Both the position numbers and the translations under genes were made by a program. This document shows, piece by piece, positions 1 through 7,694 of a DNA stretch of 64,000 bases. Under the pieces are notes generated by a model that worked only from the letters and a program-made list of their open reading frames with translations, was not told the origin of the DNA and made no database searches. Position 1 is the stretch's first letter. Each line of letters begins with the position of its first letter. The DNA comes from Mesorhizobium kowhaii (GTDB taxonomy: Bacteria; Pseudomonadota; Alphaproteobacteria; Rhizobiales; Rhizobiaceae): contig NZ_MZXV01000070.1 in NCBI RefSeq assembly GCF_003253745.1, positions 1 through 64,000 of the forward strand, read 5' to 3'.

Positions 1-352
1 AGATCGGCAATGCCGGGCGCAGAAGTAAAGTCGACGCATCGCGCAGTACATTCAACCGCACACTACCGGCGGTCCCTTCGTGGTGCCCGTGCAGTTCTTC
101 CAAGCCGGAATTGATAAGATCGAGGCCAGCACTCACTTTTTCGGCCAGCGCGCTTCCCGCCACTGTTGGAGCAACACTTCGGCTTGTACGGTTTAGCAGC
201 CTTACACCAAGTCGCTCTTCAAGCGCTTTCACCCGGTGGCTGAGTGCTGATGCGGTTACGCCGAGATTGTCCGCAGCCTTTCTAAAACTGCGATACTGTA
301 CGATGAGCAGGAATATCGAAAGGTCGTACACTTCAGCGCGACTGAGCGACAT
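1..352 (-). CDS. LysR-family transcriptional regulator, N-terminal part (runs off the window)
   Basis: The reverse strand opens with ATG at 352 and stays open to base 1, giving 117 residues of a protein whose 3' end lies outside the window. The start reads MSLSRAEVYDLSIFLLIV and is followed by a typical LysR winged helix-turn-helix (about residues 8-65), with FRKAADNLGVTASALSHRVKA and LEERLGVRLLNRTSRS-type segments. A linker helix and the beginning of the effector domain follow. LysR proteins are cytoplasmic DNA-binding regulators of about 300 residues. The family assignment is firm from the HTH; the ligand and target genes cannot be read. A separate, broken LysR C-terminal fragment lies just upstream on the opposite strand. 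Confidence 0.9.
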   Translation of the reverse strand, partial: MSLSRAEVYDLSIFLLIVQYRSFRKAADNLGVTASALSHRVKALEERLGVRLLNRTSRSVAPTVAGSALAEKVSAGLDLINSGLEELHGHHEGTAGSVRLNVLRDASTLLLRPALPI

Positions 353-504
353 AAAAACTCCCAATATCTAGATCGCCATAGCCTGGGCGTCGGTGCAGAG
401 ATAAAAACTCACCGATATGGCATTAAGCAGTCGAGATCGAAATCATCACGATTGATCCACCATGCCACACAAAAATAACGCCGCCATCCGCCAGATGTGT
501 CGAA

Positions 505-906
505 CCCACGAGTGCGCTCAATCATGCCCTGGCCAGCCGTGACGGGTGCTCTCCGCGTTGAAAGACGAACCATTCGTCGATTTCGGCCGGATTGGAGGAC
601 GCGGAAACTCGTCGACCGCGCCTTTCTGGAGGTGGGCATCGAGCGTCGCACAGTCTTCGAGGGTCAGCGATCTTGAAACGCTCCTGGAACTGGTTGCGCG
701 CGATCCCGCGATAGCCCTTGTTCCGGAAGCCATCGCCGAAGCACGGCCTGCACGCTCAGCATCAACCCGATCGCACAAACAGAACTCTTCTGGGAACTTG
801 TCGTAGCCTACGCAGGCGGTGACGGCCCAAATCATTGCCCTTCAGATCACGCGCCGAAGGCCTTTCTGCAACTTTTGGCGAACACGAGGATATCTGACAG
901 CAGTTT
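505..906 (+). pseudogene. Degraded LysR-family regulator, effector-domain remnant
   Basis: No single frame is open, but several frames read in succession give the C-terminal half of a LysR effector domain. One frame gives ALKDEPFVDFG. A second gives RKLVDRAFLEVGIERRTVFE ending at a stop near 690. The first resumes with SDLETLLELVARDPAIALVP. A third gives FWELVVAYAGGDGP near 790-830, followed by APKAFLQLLA. These are recognisable in order as LysR C-terminal segments, so at least three frameshifts separate them and the HTH is missing. It cannot encode a working regulator. It may once have controlled the adjacent dehydrogenase at 1129. End points are approximate. Confidence 0.7.
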
Positions 907-1128
907 TCAACCAATAAAGGGTCCATGACTTCAAAAAACTGCCGGATATGGCTCACCCCGCTGCTAGGGAAGAACTCGCTCCCGCTCGATGCCCAATCCT
1001 CGACCCGCTGTGGCACTGACGCTGAATTGAAGAGCGAGGCATATCCCTGTTTCGGTCCACCGTTTCTCAGTGGAATGGATCGGAGATGCCGCTATTTGCG
1101 CGCATCTGCACCGTCTGCAGGAGGTACC

Positions 1129-1947
1129 ATGCGATTTGAAGGTAAGGACGTTCTCGTGACCGGCGGGAATTCGGGGATAGGCCGCGGAATCGTCCACTAT
1201 TTCCTGATGGAAGGAGCCCGGGTGGCGTTTGCAGGCCGCGATCACGAGAAGGGCCGCGCCGTTGAAGAGGAAGCAAGGGCGATCAAAGGCGAAGCCCGCT
1301 TTTTCCCATGCGACCTTTCGGAGGAACATCAAGTCGAGGATCTGATCGGCCAAATCGGCCACTGGGGGCGGCTGCGGGTTGTGGTCAACAACGCAGGCGC
1401 TGGCTCGCGCCGGAGCGGGATTGAACCCAGCGATCGCCCCGGGGCAAGATGGGACAAGATGCGTGGCGCCAACCTGGACTCCACCTATTTTGTAGCCTCC
1501 TACGCCCTGCCGGTGATGCGGGATTCCGGCGGCGGTGCTATTGTGAACATATCGTCAACGGCTACCTTGCACGGCAACTGGGGCCTGTATTGCGTCGCCA
1601 AGGCGGCCGTTGAGGCGCTCACGCGATCGTTGGCCATCGAAGGTGCTCCGCATCGGATCCGAGCGAATTGCGTCAGTCCTGGCTGGATTGCCACCGAAAC
1701 CGATACAGCGGCGCCCGCGTCGGGTACCGGCGACTGGACTGTGGCGCCAAGCGTGTTCGGCCGGATGGGCACCTCGGCCGAAATTGCTGCGGCCGTCGCG
1801 TTCCTTGCGAGCGATGAGGCGTCGTTCATCACGGGCCAAACCTTGGTCGCCGACGGGGGCCTATCGATCCTGGATTACACCTCGCTGTCGCTTCTCGAGC
1901 AGCGCGGCTCAGTGCTGTTCTCCGGTATGATCGGTGACACTCCGTAA
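1129..1947 (+). CDS. Short-chain dehydrogenase/reductase (SDR)
   Basis: This is a 272-residue classical SDR, a cytosolic NAD(P)-dependent oxidoreductase; the substrate is unknown. The cofactor motif TGGNSGIG is near residue 12, NNAG near 90, the catalytic Ser region (NISST) near 143, and the catalytic Tyr-x3-Lys (YCVAK) near 157-161. An SPGWI loop and a C-terminal DGG follow as usual. I chose ATG 1129 because GCAGGAGG lies just upstream and the fold begins at once. The frame is open back to 925, but that extension is not SDR-like. It stands alone between two pseudogenes. Alternatives within the family (3-oxoacyl-ACP reductase-like, sugar dehydrogenase-like) cannot be separated here. Confidence 0.9.
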   Translation: MRFEGKDVLVTGGNSGIGRGIVHYFLMEGARVAFAGRDHEKGRAVEEEARAIKGEARFFPCDLSEEHQVEDLIGQIGHWGRLRVVVNNAGAGSRRSGIEPSDRPGARWDKMRGANLDSTYFVASYALPVMRDSGGGAIVNISSTATLHGNWGLYCVAKAAVEALTRSLAIEGAPHRIRANCVSPGWIATETDTAAPASGTGDWTVAPSVFGRMGTSAEIAAAVAFLASDEASFITGQTLVADGGLSILDYTSLSLLEQRGSVLFSGMIGDTP

Positions 1948-1949
1948 AG

Positions 1950-2347
1950 CGGGCCTCAAACAGACCCGAAGATCACACGCCTCACAGCCTGCTTTCATCC
2001 GGATGTCGCCGACGTGCGCGGAGAATTCGAGCATGGCGCTGTCGTCGCCTGCCATCTGGCGCTCATATTTGAAGTCCTCGAAAACCCCCGCCGCGGTCCG
2101 AACCAGAAGGCACACCAGATCGTGTCCCGGGTAGGGGGTGCCATTCGACTGGCGAATGGTAGACCGCCTCGGCGGCAATGACAGAGTCCAGGTCGCCAAA
2201 GTCACCACTTGCGATCATGGCGAGCCACTTCCCCAAGGTTGTCCGCGCTGCCGGATCCAGCGGCGCCGTCGTGTCATTGAGAATGTCGCGGCCTGACGGG
2301 ATTGAAGGCCCGCTATGCGAAGACTTCGTTCCAGTGGACATGGCCAA
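1950..2347 (-). pseudogene. Frameshifted SnoaL/NTF2-like protein remnant
   Basis: Two overlapping reverse frames each hold half of an NTF2-like (SnoaL) small protein. The upstream half reads LGKWLAMIASGDFGDLDSVI then AAEAVYHSPVEW. The downstream half reads TPYPGHDLVC then VFEDFKYERQMAGDDSAMLE and FSAHVGDI. They join at about 2140-2150, where the frame must change, so one small indel breaks the gene. The expected C-terminal strand after GDIRMK is also poorly preserved. NTF2-like proteins are about 110-130 residue cone folds found as isomerases or binding proteins. A separate intact NTF2-like gene is at 49712. Confidence 0.65.
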
Positions 2348-2954
2348 TTCTTCCTTCCGTTTGAGGATAAGATGGGGATTCCTCTTTCACCAATGAGGAC
2401 GGCCCAATCCATGCCACAAGCCTAGGTGTCGGGCATTCCACTAAAAGTATCGTTCGTTGCGTGTCCGTGATCTGAGCCTGCGGGCGAGACGTCCAGGTTG
2501 CGAGGCGATAGCGGCTTCCTAGATTTCGCTTCGGTCGGCTGTTGGTCACGGGATGATACGGACTGGATGAAGAGCGTTCAGCCCAGCGCCACGGAATGTG
2601 GCAGGAGGCCGAGATGGGTCTGCCCGCGGCTTCGACGCCTCGCCGGCGGCATATCCGTGAGCCGCCGAGAAATGTCCTACCTATTGTGACACATATTGTG
2701 ATACAAATCATGCTAGTAAATGGACAAAATATAATAGAAACAATAGTTTGGTGGGGAGATCGATCCCAGCCAACGGTACCGACCCCTCAGAAACAGAAAA
2801 TGCTCTTGCCCCCTCGATTTCCTTTGGCTCTGTGGACCTTGGACAAGATCGGCTTGCCGGTTGGCGACGACTCGGCTCGTATGGGGACATGCATCCTTTG
2901 CGGGATGTCGGCGTTTATGATTACCAACCGGCTTTGCCGCCAGGGAACAGCAGT
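2348..2954. other. Intergenic stretch without a recognisable gene; AT-rich at its right half
   Basis: No open frame here resembles a protein family. The part from about 2680 to 2760 is unusually AT-rich for this window and carries the 8-mer TATTGTGA twice, 12 bp apart (2682-2689 and 2694-2701). This is consistent with a promoter or regulator site upstream of the DUF768 gene at 2955. Confidence 0.5.
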
Positions 2955-3206
2955 ATGAGTGAACACGCGATCGAGTTCTTGCGGGGATGGATCGGCGAAA
3001 AGGTCCACTGCCAGTCATCCGAGGCCAGGATCGAGAAGCAGGCCGAGACTCTGGCCAGGGAATGCGCTGCCAAGGCGGCAGAAGTCGGCATCCCCCTGGA
3101 GGATATCCAGGAAGAAGTCGGCGACATTCAGGAACTGATCGCCTCCCGGCTCGAGGAAGCGGCCGAGGCCGACGAGCAGCAGCAGGCCCCCAAAGCCGCA
3201 GAATAG
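2955..3206 (+). CDS. DUF768-like small protein
   Basis: This is an 83-residue, highly charged, mostly helical protein beginning MSEHAIEFLRGWIGEKV. It then has EARIEKQAETLARECAAKAA, a GIPLEDIQEEVGDIQELIAS segment and an acidic, Gln-rich tail. The pattern of an N-terminal FL-x-WI helix, an EDIxEEVG segment and a terminal helix matches DUF768, which I know as abundant in Mesorhizobium; its function is unknown. The frame is open from 2748, but the family-like part starts at ATG 2955. No signal peptide or membrane segment is visible. Confidence 0.75.
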   Translation: MSEHAIEFLRGWIGEKVHCQSSEARIEKQAETLARECAAKAAEVGIPLEDIQEEVGDIQELIASRLEEAAEADEQQQAPKAAE

Positions 3207-3279
3207 CCGCTTAGAGCAATTCCAGGAAAACTGTCTGAAACGCTGGCTGTTCGGCCCGCGTCTTCGTATCAGCTATCCC

Positions 3280-4398
3280 TCAGCCAAACTTCTCTCTCAA
3301 CCACGCCTTCGGCAACGCCGGCACGAAATTGCCGTCGCGCCCGCTCATGTCGTCATTGGCGACCAGGGCGTTGAGGATCGATTCCTCGATGCTCTGGATC
3401 ACCGCATCGAAAAACGGATCGATGTCGGTGTCCGGAACAAAATCGGCGCTGGCGATGCGGCCGGATGGCGCCAGCGCCGCGCGCGCATTGGCGGTCGAGA
3501 AGGCGATAAAAATATCGCCTGAACTGTGATAGCCGAAGCCGCCTGTCATGGCGACGCCAAGCGGCACGCGGCGGGCCAGCCGCTTCATCTGGTGCGGCAG
3601 GAACGGCGCGTCGGTGGCGATGACGGCAATGATCGAGCCCTTTTCGGCACGCGGCGTGCCCTGCCGGATCGCCGGCTCGGCCAGGTCTGGCCCGGCGCGC
3701 AGGCCGCGAACCGTAAAATTGTGCCGCTTGCCGAAATTCGACTGCACGAAGGCGCCGACCGTGTAGGCGCGGCCTTGCCATTCGACGATGCGCGACGCGG
3801 TTCCAGATCCGGCCTTGAAGCCGAACGTGATCATGCCGGTGCCGCCGCCGACGCTGCCTTCCTCGATCGGTCCGCTGGCCGCACCGTCAAGTGCCTGGGC
3901 AACATGCTCTGATGTCAAATGGTGGCCGTTGATGTCGTTGAGGAAGCCGTCATAGGTTTCCGCCGCCACCGGCAGGCCCCAGCCGCTGTCGAGTGCCGCC
4001 GGCAGCACGCGTTGCATCCAGCGCAGCGTGCCGTCGCGTGAGACGCCGCAGGAATGCGTGTTGGTGATGGTGATCGGGAAGTTGAAAGCGCCGGTTTCCT
4101 CGACGATGTGCGAGCCGGTCAGCTCGCCATTGCCGTTCTGGCTGAAGATGCCGGCAAAGACCGGCGTCGCAAGCTCGGCGCGCGGCCTGGGCAGGATCGC
4201 GGTCACGCCGGTGCGCACCGGTCCCTGTCCGACGACGAGCGCGCCATCGCCCGAAATCAATGTCACATAACCGACCGTTACACCGGGCACATCGGTGATC
4301 GCATTGAACGGACCGGGTGTCCCGTCGAAACCGATGCCGAAACGTCGCGCGCGCGGCTTGCCGGAAGGCGTTGCCAGATGGTGCGGATTGTCAGTCAT
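3280..4398 (-). CDS. P1-family peptidase (DmpA/beta-peptidyl aminopeptidase type)
   Basis: This 372-residue protein is an N-terminal-nucleophile hydrolase of family S58 (DmpA-like). Such enzymes are made as precursors and self-cleave at a Gly-Ser bond, the Ser becoming the nucleophile. The motif EEGSVGGGTGM puts the predicted cleavage at Gly181-Ser182. Conserved segments include PGPFNAITDVPGVTVGYVT (about 28-46) and a C-terminal GDIFIAFST stretch. They cleave N-terminal residues from peptides or amides. ATG 4398 is chosen because the fold begins shortly after it; the frame extends to 4557 only over xseA. It lies 4 nt after the xseA stop, so the two are very likely cotranscribed. Confidence 0.9.
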   Translation of the reverse strand: MTDNPHHLATPSGKPRARRFGIGFDGTPGPFNAITDVPGVTVGYVTLISGDGALVVGQGPVRTGVTAILPRPRAELATPVFAGIFSQNGNGELTGSHIVEETGAFNFPITITNTHSCGVSRDGTLRWMQRVLPAALDSGWGLPVAAETYDGFLNDINGHHLTSEHVAQALDGAASGPIEEGSVGGGTGMITFGFKAGSGTASRIVEWQGRAYTVGAFVQSNFGKRHNFTVRGLRAGPDLAEPAIRQGTPRAEKGSIIAVIATDAPFLPHQMKRLARRVPLGVAMTGGFGYHSSGDIFIAFSTANARAALAPSGRIASADFVPDTDIDPFFDAVIQSIEESILNALVANDDMSGRDGNFVPALPKAWLREKFG

Positions 4399-4402
4399 CG
4401 TC

Positions 4403-5968
4403 TCAGAACAGCGATCCCTGGTTGCCGGGCTCTTTGGCCTTGGCCACCGGCTTGGCCACGGCTTTCGGTTTTGCCGTGCCGCTGGTTGCAATCGCGTCGG
4501 CGGTGCCGTCGGCGAACTCCAGCGAAAGCGCCATTCCCGACGCCACCTCGGCCGCATGTTTGATCACCGCCCCGTCGGCGTCCTTCACCAGGACGAAGCC
4601 GCGCGCCAGGACGGCCTTGTGCGAAAGCGTGGTCAGCAGGCGGTCGGCCTGGCTCAATTGCCCGCGCAGGCGCTCGAGCCGGACGGAGATCACCCGATCC
4701 TGCCGCCGCGCCAATGCTGCCAGCGCGTCCCCTTGCAGTTTCTGGCGTCGCACGATCGGTGCCGGCGAAAGACGCGTTGCGGTGCGCGAAAATCGCGCGC
4801 GACGTTCGCGCACGATGGCAAAAAACGCCGCCTGCGCGCGGGCGAGGTCGCGCCCGGTCAGCGTGCGGGCTTCATTCATGCGCCGCGACAGCGTGGCAGG
4901 CGTCAGCCTTTGGCCTTGAAGCCGCGCCCGCTTCCGATCGACGCTGACGGACAGCGCCCGGCCGAGCCGGCTTGTCGCCTCGTCGAGGCGTCGGCGCGGC
5001 AGCGCCAGCAATTGATCGGGCGAGGGCAGCGCGCGGGCCGCCGCACGGGCTGCCTGCCGCTTGCGCTCGAAATTGCGCAAGACCGCCGCCTTCAGCCGCG
5101 CGCCGAGGCTGGCAAGCGTCGCTTCGAGGTCGGCCTTCACCGGTACGGCAATTTCGGCGGCACCTGTCGGCGTCGGCGCCCGCACATCCGCGACCAGGTC
5201 GATCAGCGTCCAGTCGGTCTCGTGGCCGACAGCCGAGATCACCGGAATGGCGGAGGCGGCGACGGCGCGCGCCAGCGCCTCGTCGTTGAAACCCCAAAGG
5301 TCTTCGAGGCTGCCACCGCCGCGCGCCACGATCAGCAGATCGGGGCGCTGGATGGTGCCATCCCAGGCCAGCGCGTTGAAGCCATTGACCGCGGCGGTCA
5401 CTTCCGCGCCCGCCGTTTCGCCTTGCACGCGCACCGGCCAGACCAGCACATGCAATGGAAACCGGTCCTTGATGCGGTGGATGATGTCGCGGATGACGGA
5501 GCCCGTCGGCGAGGTGACGACGCCGATGACGCGCGGCATGAACGGCAGCAACCGCTTGCGGCCGGTGTCGAACAGGCCCTCGGCCTGCAGCCGGCGCTTG
5601 CGCTCTTCCAGCAGCGCCATCAGGGCGCCGGCGCCGGCTGGCTCCAGATTGTCGATGACGATCTGGTAGTTGGATTTGCCGGGATAGGTGGTGAGCTTGC
5701 CGGTGGCGATCACCTCCATCCCCTCCTCGGGGCGGAATTTCAGCCGGCTCATCGTGCCTTTCCACACCACGGCGTCCAGCCGGGCACGGTCGTCCTTCAG
5801 CGCGAAATAGGCATGACCGGACGAATGCGGCCCGCGATAGCCGGATATTTCGCCGCGCACCCGCACATTGCCGAAGACGTCCTCGACCGTGCGTTTCAGT
5901 GCGCCGGAGATCTCGCTCACCGTGTATTCGGCGGCGTTGGTGCGTGATTCGGATGCTGCCTCGCTCAT
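4403..5968 (-). CDS. xseA: Exodeoxyribonuclease VII large subunit
   Basis: This 521-residue protein is XseA, which with small XseB subunits degrades single-stranded DNA into oligonucleotides in the cytoplasm. The N-terminal OB-fold domain is clear (YTVSEISGALKRTVEDVFGN, then VRVRGEISGYRGPHSSGHAYF). It is followed by the catalytic core with VGVVTSPTGSVIRDIIHRI, RGGGSLEDLWGFNDE and SAVGHETDWTLIDLVADVRA, then a long Arg/Ala-rich coiled-coil region and a C-terminal strand domain. Length is slightly above the usual 450 because of an Ala/Lys/Pro tail. It is the first gene of a two-gene unit with the P1 peptidase. No xseB is nearby. Confidence 0.97.
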   Translation of the reverse strand: MSEAASESRTNAAEYTVSEISGALKRTVEDVFGNVRVRGEISGYRGPHSSGHAYFALKDDRARLDAVVWKGTMSRLKFRPEEGMEVIATGKLTTYPGKSNYQIVIDNLEPAGAGALMALLEERKRRLQAEGLFDTGRKRLLPFMPRVIGVVTSPTGSVIRDIIHRIKDRFPLHVLVWPVRVQGETAGAEVTAAVNGFNALAWDGTIQRPDLLIVARGGGSLEDLWGFNDEALARAVAASAIPVISAVGHETDWTLIDLVADVRAPTPTGAAEIAVPVKADLEATLASLGARLKAAVLRNFERKRQAARAAARALPSPDQLLALPRRRLDEATSRLGRALSVSVDRKRARLQGQRLTPATLSRRMNEARTLTGRDLARAQAAFFAIVRERRARFSRTATRLSPAPIVRRQKLQGDALAALARRQDRVISVRLERLRGQLSQADRLLTTLSHKAVLARGFVLVKDADGAVIKHAAEVASGMALSLEFADGTADAIATSGTAKPKAVAKPVAKAKEPGNQGSLF

Positions 5969-6049
5969 CGGCCGATTGGGGAACGGTTAGCGTTCCACGT
6001 CAAGGGACCCGTCTCAGCCCAAGCCCTCATAACGTTGCGCGCGGCCTGC

Positions 6050-7006
6050 CTACCAGCCCGGCAGGATCTGGTTCGGCTTGGTTCGCCTCATCTTGGCGAA
6101 GGCGAGTGCGGCGAAGTCGAATGTCCCGGTCTCTTCGCTGATCGGCACGGAAATATTGTCCAGGCTTTCCGAAATATGGCGGGCAAGCGCATCGACGATC
6201 TCCGGTCGCGACGTCTGGCCGCGCATGATGCCGATGCGGCAATCGGGCAGGGCGCCGAAGCCGTCGGCTTCGCCCAGCACTCGCATGCCGGGCCTCAGCG
6301 CGCATTCCGGCAGCACCGAGATCGCCAGGCCGGAAAGCACCGCGGCTGTGATGACTGTGGCCGAGAAACTGGTGAACAGGATGCGATAGTCGCGGTTCTG
6401 CTGGTCGAGCACATCGACGGCGGCGCGTCGCCAGATGCAATTCGGCCGGCCAAAGGCCATCGGCAGCGTCTGCTGCTCGTGCGTCGCATGGTTGGCCGAG
6501 GTGACCCACAGCAGCGGCTCGCGCCGCACCACCTCCGACTGGCCGCGCGTGTCGTTGTGCGTCACCAGCGCCAGGTCGAGATTGCCGCGCTTGATGTGCT
6601 CGACCAGCCCTGGCGTCGGTTCGCAGATGACGGTCAGTTCGACGCGCGGATTGGAGCGCGTGAACCGCGCCATGATCTCGGGCAGGAAACGGTCGGCATA
6701 GTCGTCGGGCGTGCCGATGCGGATGGTGCCTTCGAGCCGCCGGTCGTCGAAGGCCGCCAGTGTTTCGCGGTTGAGGTAGAGCAGCCGCCGCGCATAGGAG
6801 AGCAGCTTGTCGCCTTCCTCGGTCAGCCTGTTGGTGCGCCCGTCCTTCTCGAACAATGGCTTGCCGATCCGTTCCTCCAGCCGGCGCATCTGCATTGATA
6901 CCGCCGACTGGGTGCGGTGCACCTCTTCGGCCGCCCGCGTAAAGCTGCCGGTATCGGCAATCGAGATGAAGGTCTGCAACTGATCGAGATCGAGCGGCGC
7001 TTTCAT
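6050..7006 (-). CDS. LysR-family transcriptional regulator (LsrB-like)
   Basis: This is a full-length 318-residue LysR regulator: HTH at about residues 8-66 (LDLDQLQTFISIADTGSFTR, AAEEVHRTQSAVSMQMRRLE), then the two-lobed effector domain (IRIGTPDDYADRFLPEI, VELTVICEPTPGL, SGLAISVLPECALRPGM). The start MKAPLDLDQLQTF resembles rhizobial LsrB, which senses oxidative and envelope stress through cysteines. Candidate Cys residues here lie in VICEP, RPNCIW, LPECAL and LPDCRI. This is family resemblance, not proof of orthology. It is divergent from the DUF1127 gene at 7239, a likely target, with a palindromic repeat in between. Confidence 0.9.
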   Translation of the reverse strand: MKAPLDLDQLQTFISIADTGSFTRAAEEVHRTQSAVSMQMRRLEERIGKPLFEKDGRTNRLTEEGDKLLSYARRLLYLNRETLAAFDDRRLEGTIRIGTPDDYADRFLPEIMARFTRSNPRVELTVICEPTPGLVEHIKRGNLDLALVTHNDTRGQSEVVRREPLLWVTSANHATHEQQTLPMAFGRPNCIWRRAAVDVLDQQNRDYRILFTSFSATVITAAVLSGLAISVLPECALRPGMRVLGEADGFGALPDCRIGIMRGQTSRPEIVDALARHISESLDNISVPISEETGTFDFAALAFAKMRRTKPNQILPGW

Positions 7007-7104
7007 CGGCGTGATCCATCACTAGTGTTGATGCTAAAGATTAGAAACATTCGTTGGATTAATCAATCGGTCGATGGCAAATTGGCATTGTCCACATGAA
7101 GCCA

Positions 7105-7153
7105 ATGCATGTCGCCCAAAAGTGGACACCGGTTTTGGGACAACGACATGCAT
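7105..7153. repeat. Palindromic intergenic repeat
   Basis: An inverted repeat of about 49 bp has arms ATGCATGTCGCCCAAAA and TTTTGGGACAACGACATGCAT around a short GTGGACACCGG spacer. Motifs of this type are scattered through rhizobial intergenic DNA. It lies between the divergent LysR and DUF1127 genes and could form a hairpin in either transcript. Confidence 0.7.
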
Positions 7154-7238
7154 CACCGAAGTGAATCGAAGCCGGAACGGCCGCTGACGCCAGCGCCGAT
7201 CGTCTGGTTTTGTCCGTTCGAGTCTGAAGGAGACCGAC

Positions 7239-7529
7239 ATGACCACGTTTGATTTCGCCACCGAGACCTCGCGCATCACCTCGCGTCCGGCCGTTGCGAC
7301 GCGCGTGGCAAACACCGTCTCCAACGTCTACCGCGCCTGGAAAAACCGCCGCGCCTTCTATCGCCTTGGCGAGATGTCGGATTCCGAACTCGCCGATATC
7401 GGCCTGACGCGCGCCGACCTGCATGTCGCCATCGACGTGCCGTTTGGCCGTGACCCGACGGCGATCTTGCGCGAAATCGCCAGCGATCGCGTCGAAACGA
7501 TCGAGGATCTCGCCCGCAAGGTCGCCTGA
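7239..7529 (+). CDS. DUF1127 domain-containing small protein
   Basis: This is a 96-residue protein with an N-terminal Thr/Arg-rich part and a C-terminal DUF1127 segment (about residues 35-75): YRAWKNRRAFYRLGEMSDSE, then LADIGLTRADL. The latter ending is the family signature. DUF1127 proteins are small, basic and common in alphaproteobacteria. Some act in stress and RNA metabolism (for example CcaF1 of Rhodobacter). The ATG at 7239 has GAAGGAG upstream. The gene is followed within 150 nt by a set of hairpins and a strong terminator (see the candidate RNA at 7555). Confidence 0.88.
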   Translation: MTTFDFATETSRITSRPAVATRVANTVSNVYRAWKNRRAFYRLGEMSDSELADIGLTRADLHVAIDVPFGRDPTAILREIASDRVETIEDLARKVA

Positions 7530-7554
7530 TCGCCTGGCTTGGTTGCTTGTCGTA

Positions 7555-7678
7555 TCGGTTGCCGTGAACCTTTTTAAGGTTCGAGGCGACTGACGAGTAT
7601 GCAGGCCCCACTCCCTGCCGGATCCCCGCCGGCCCGCCTGCACTCTGCCCGGTCCTCCCAGGACCGGGCTTTTCTTTT
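7555..7678 (+). ncRNA. Candidate small RNA downstream of the DUF1127 gene (cuckoo/CcsR-like arrangement)
   Basis: The 3' region of the DUF1127 gene holds three hairpins. The first is GAACCTT-TTT-AAGGTTC (7566-7582). The second is a larger stem with GCAGGC near 7601 pairing to GCCTGC near 7636, and an inner CCGG/CCGG stem around a C-rich loop. The third is a terminator (7647-7678) whose apex reads TCCTCCC, an anti-Shine-Dalgarno sequence. In Rhodobacter, CcsR RNAs with CCUCC motifs are cotranscribed with a DUF1127 gene. The same layout here suggests processing of a 3' UTR RNA. It is inferred from sequence only; the 5' end is a guess. Confidence 0.5.
7647..7678 (+). terminator. Rho-independent terminator
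   Basis: A perfect 10-bp stem GCCCGGTCCT / AGGACCGGGC has a CCC loop and is followed by TTTTCTTTT. It ends the DUF1127 transcription unit and faces the convergent DUF937 gene, whose stop is at 7695. Confidence 0.9.
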
Positions 7679-7694
7679 GAAGCGCCGATCGGTG

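Noticed and set aside
518..835. 105-residue reverse-strand open frame
   Set aside because: It is antisense to the shattered LysR remnant and resembles no protein family.
925..1128. N-terminal extension of the SDR frame at 1129
   Set aside because: The sequence before ATG 1129 is not SDR-like, and a good ribosome site lies directly before 1129.
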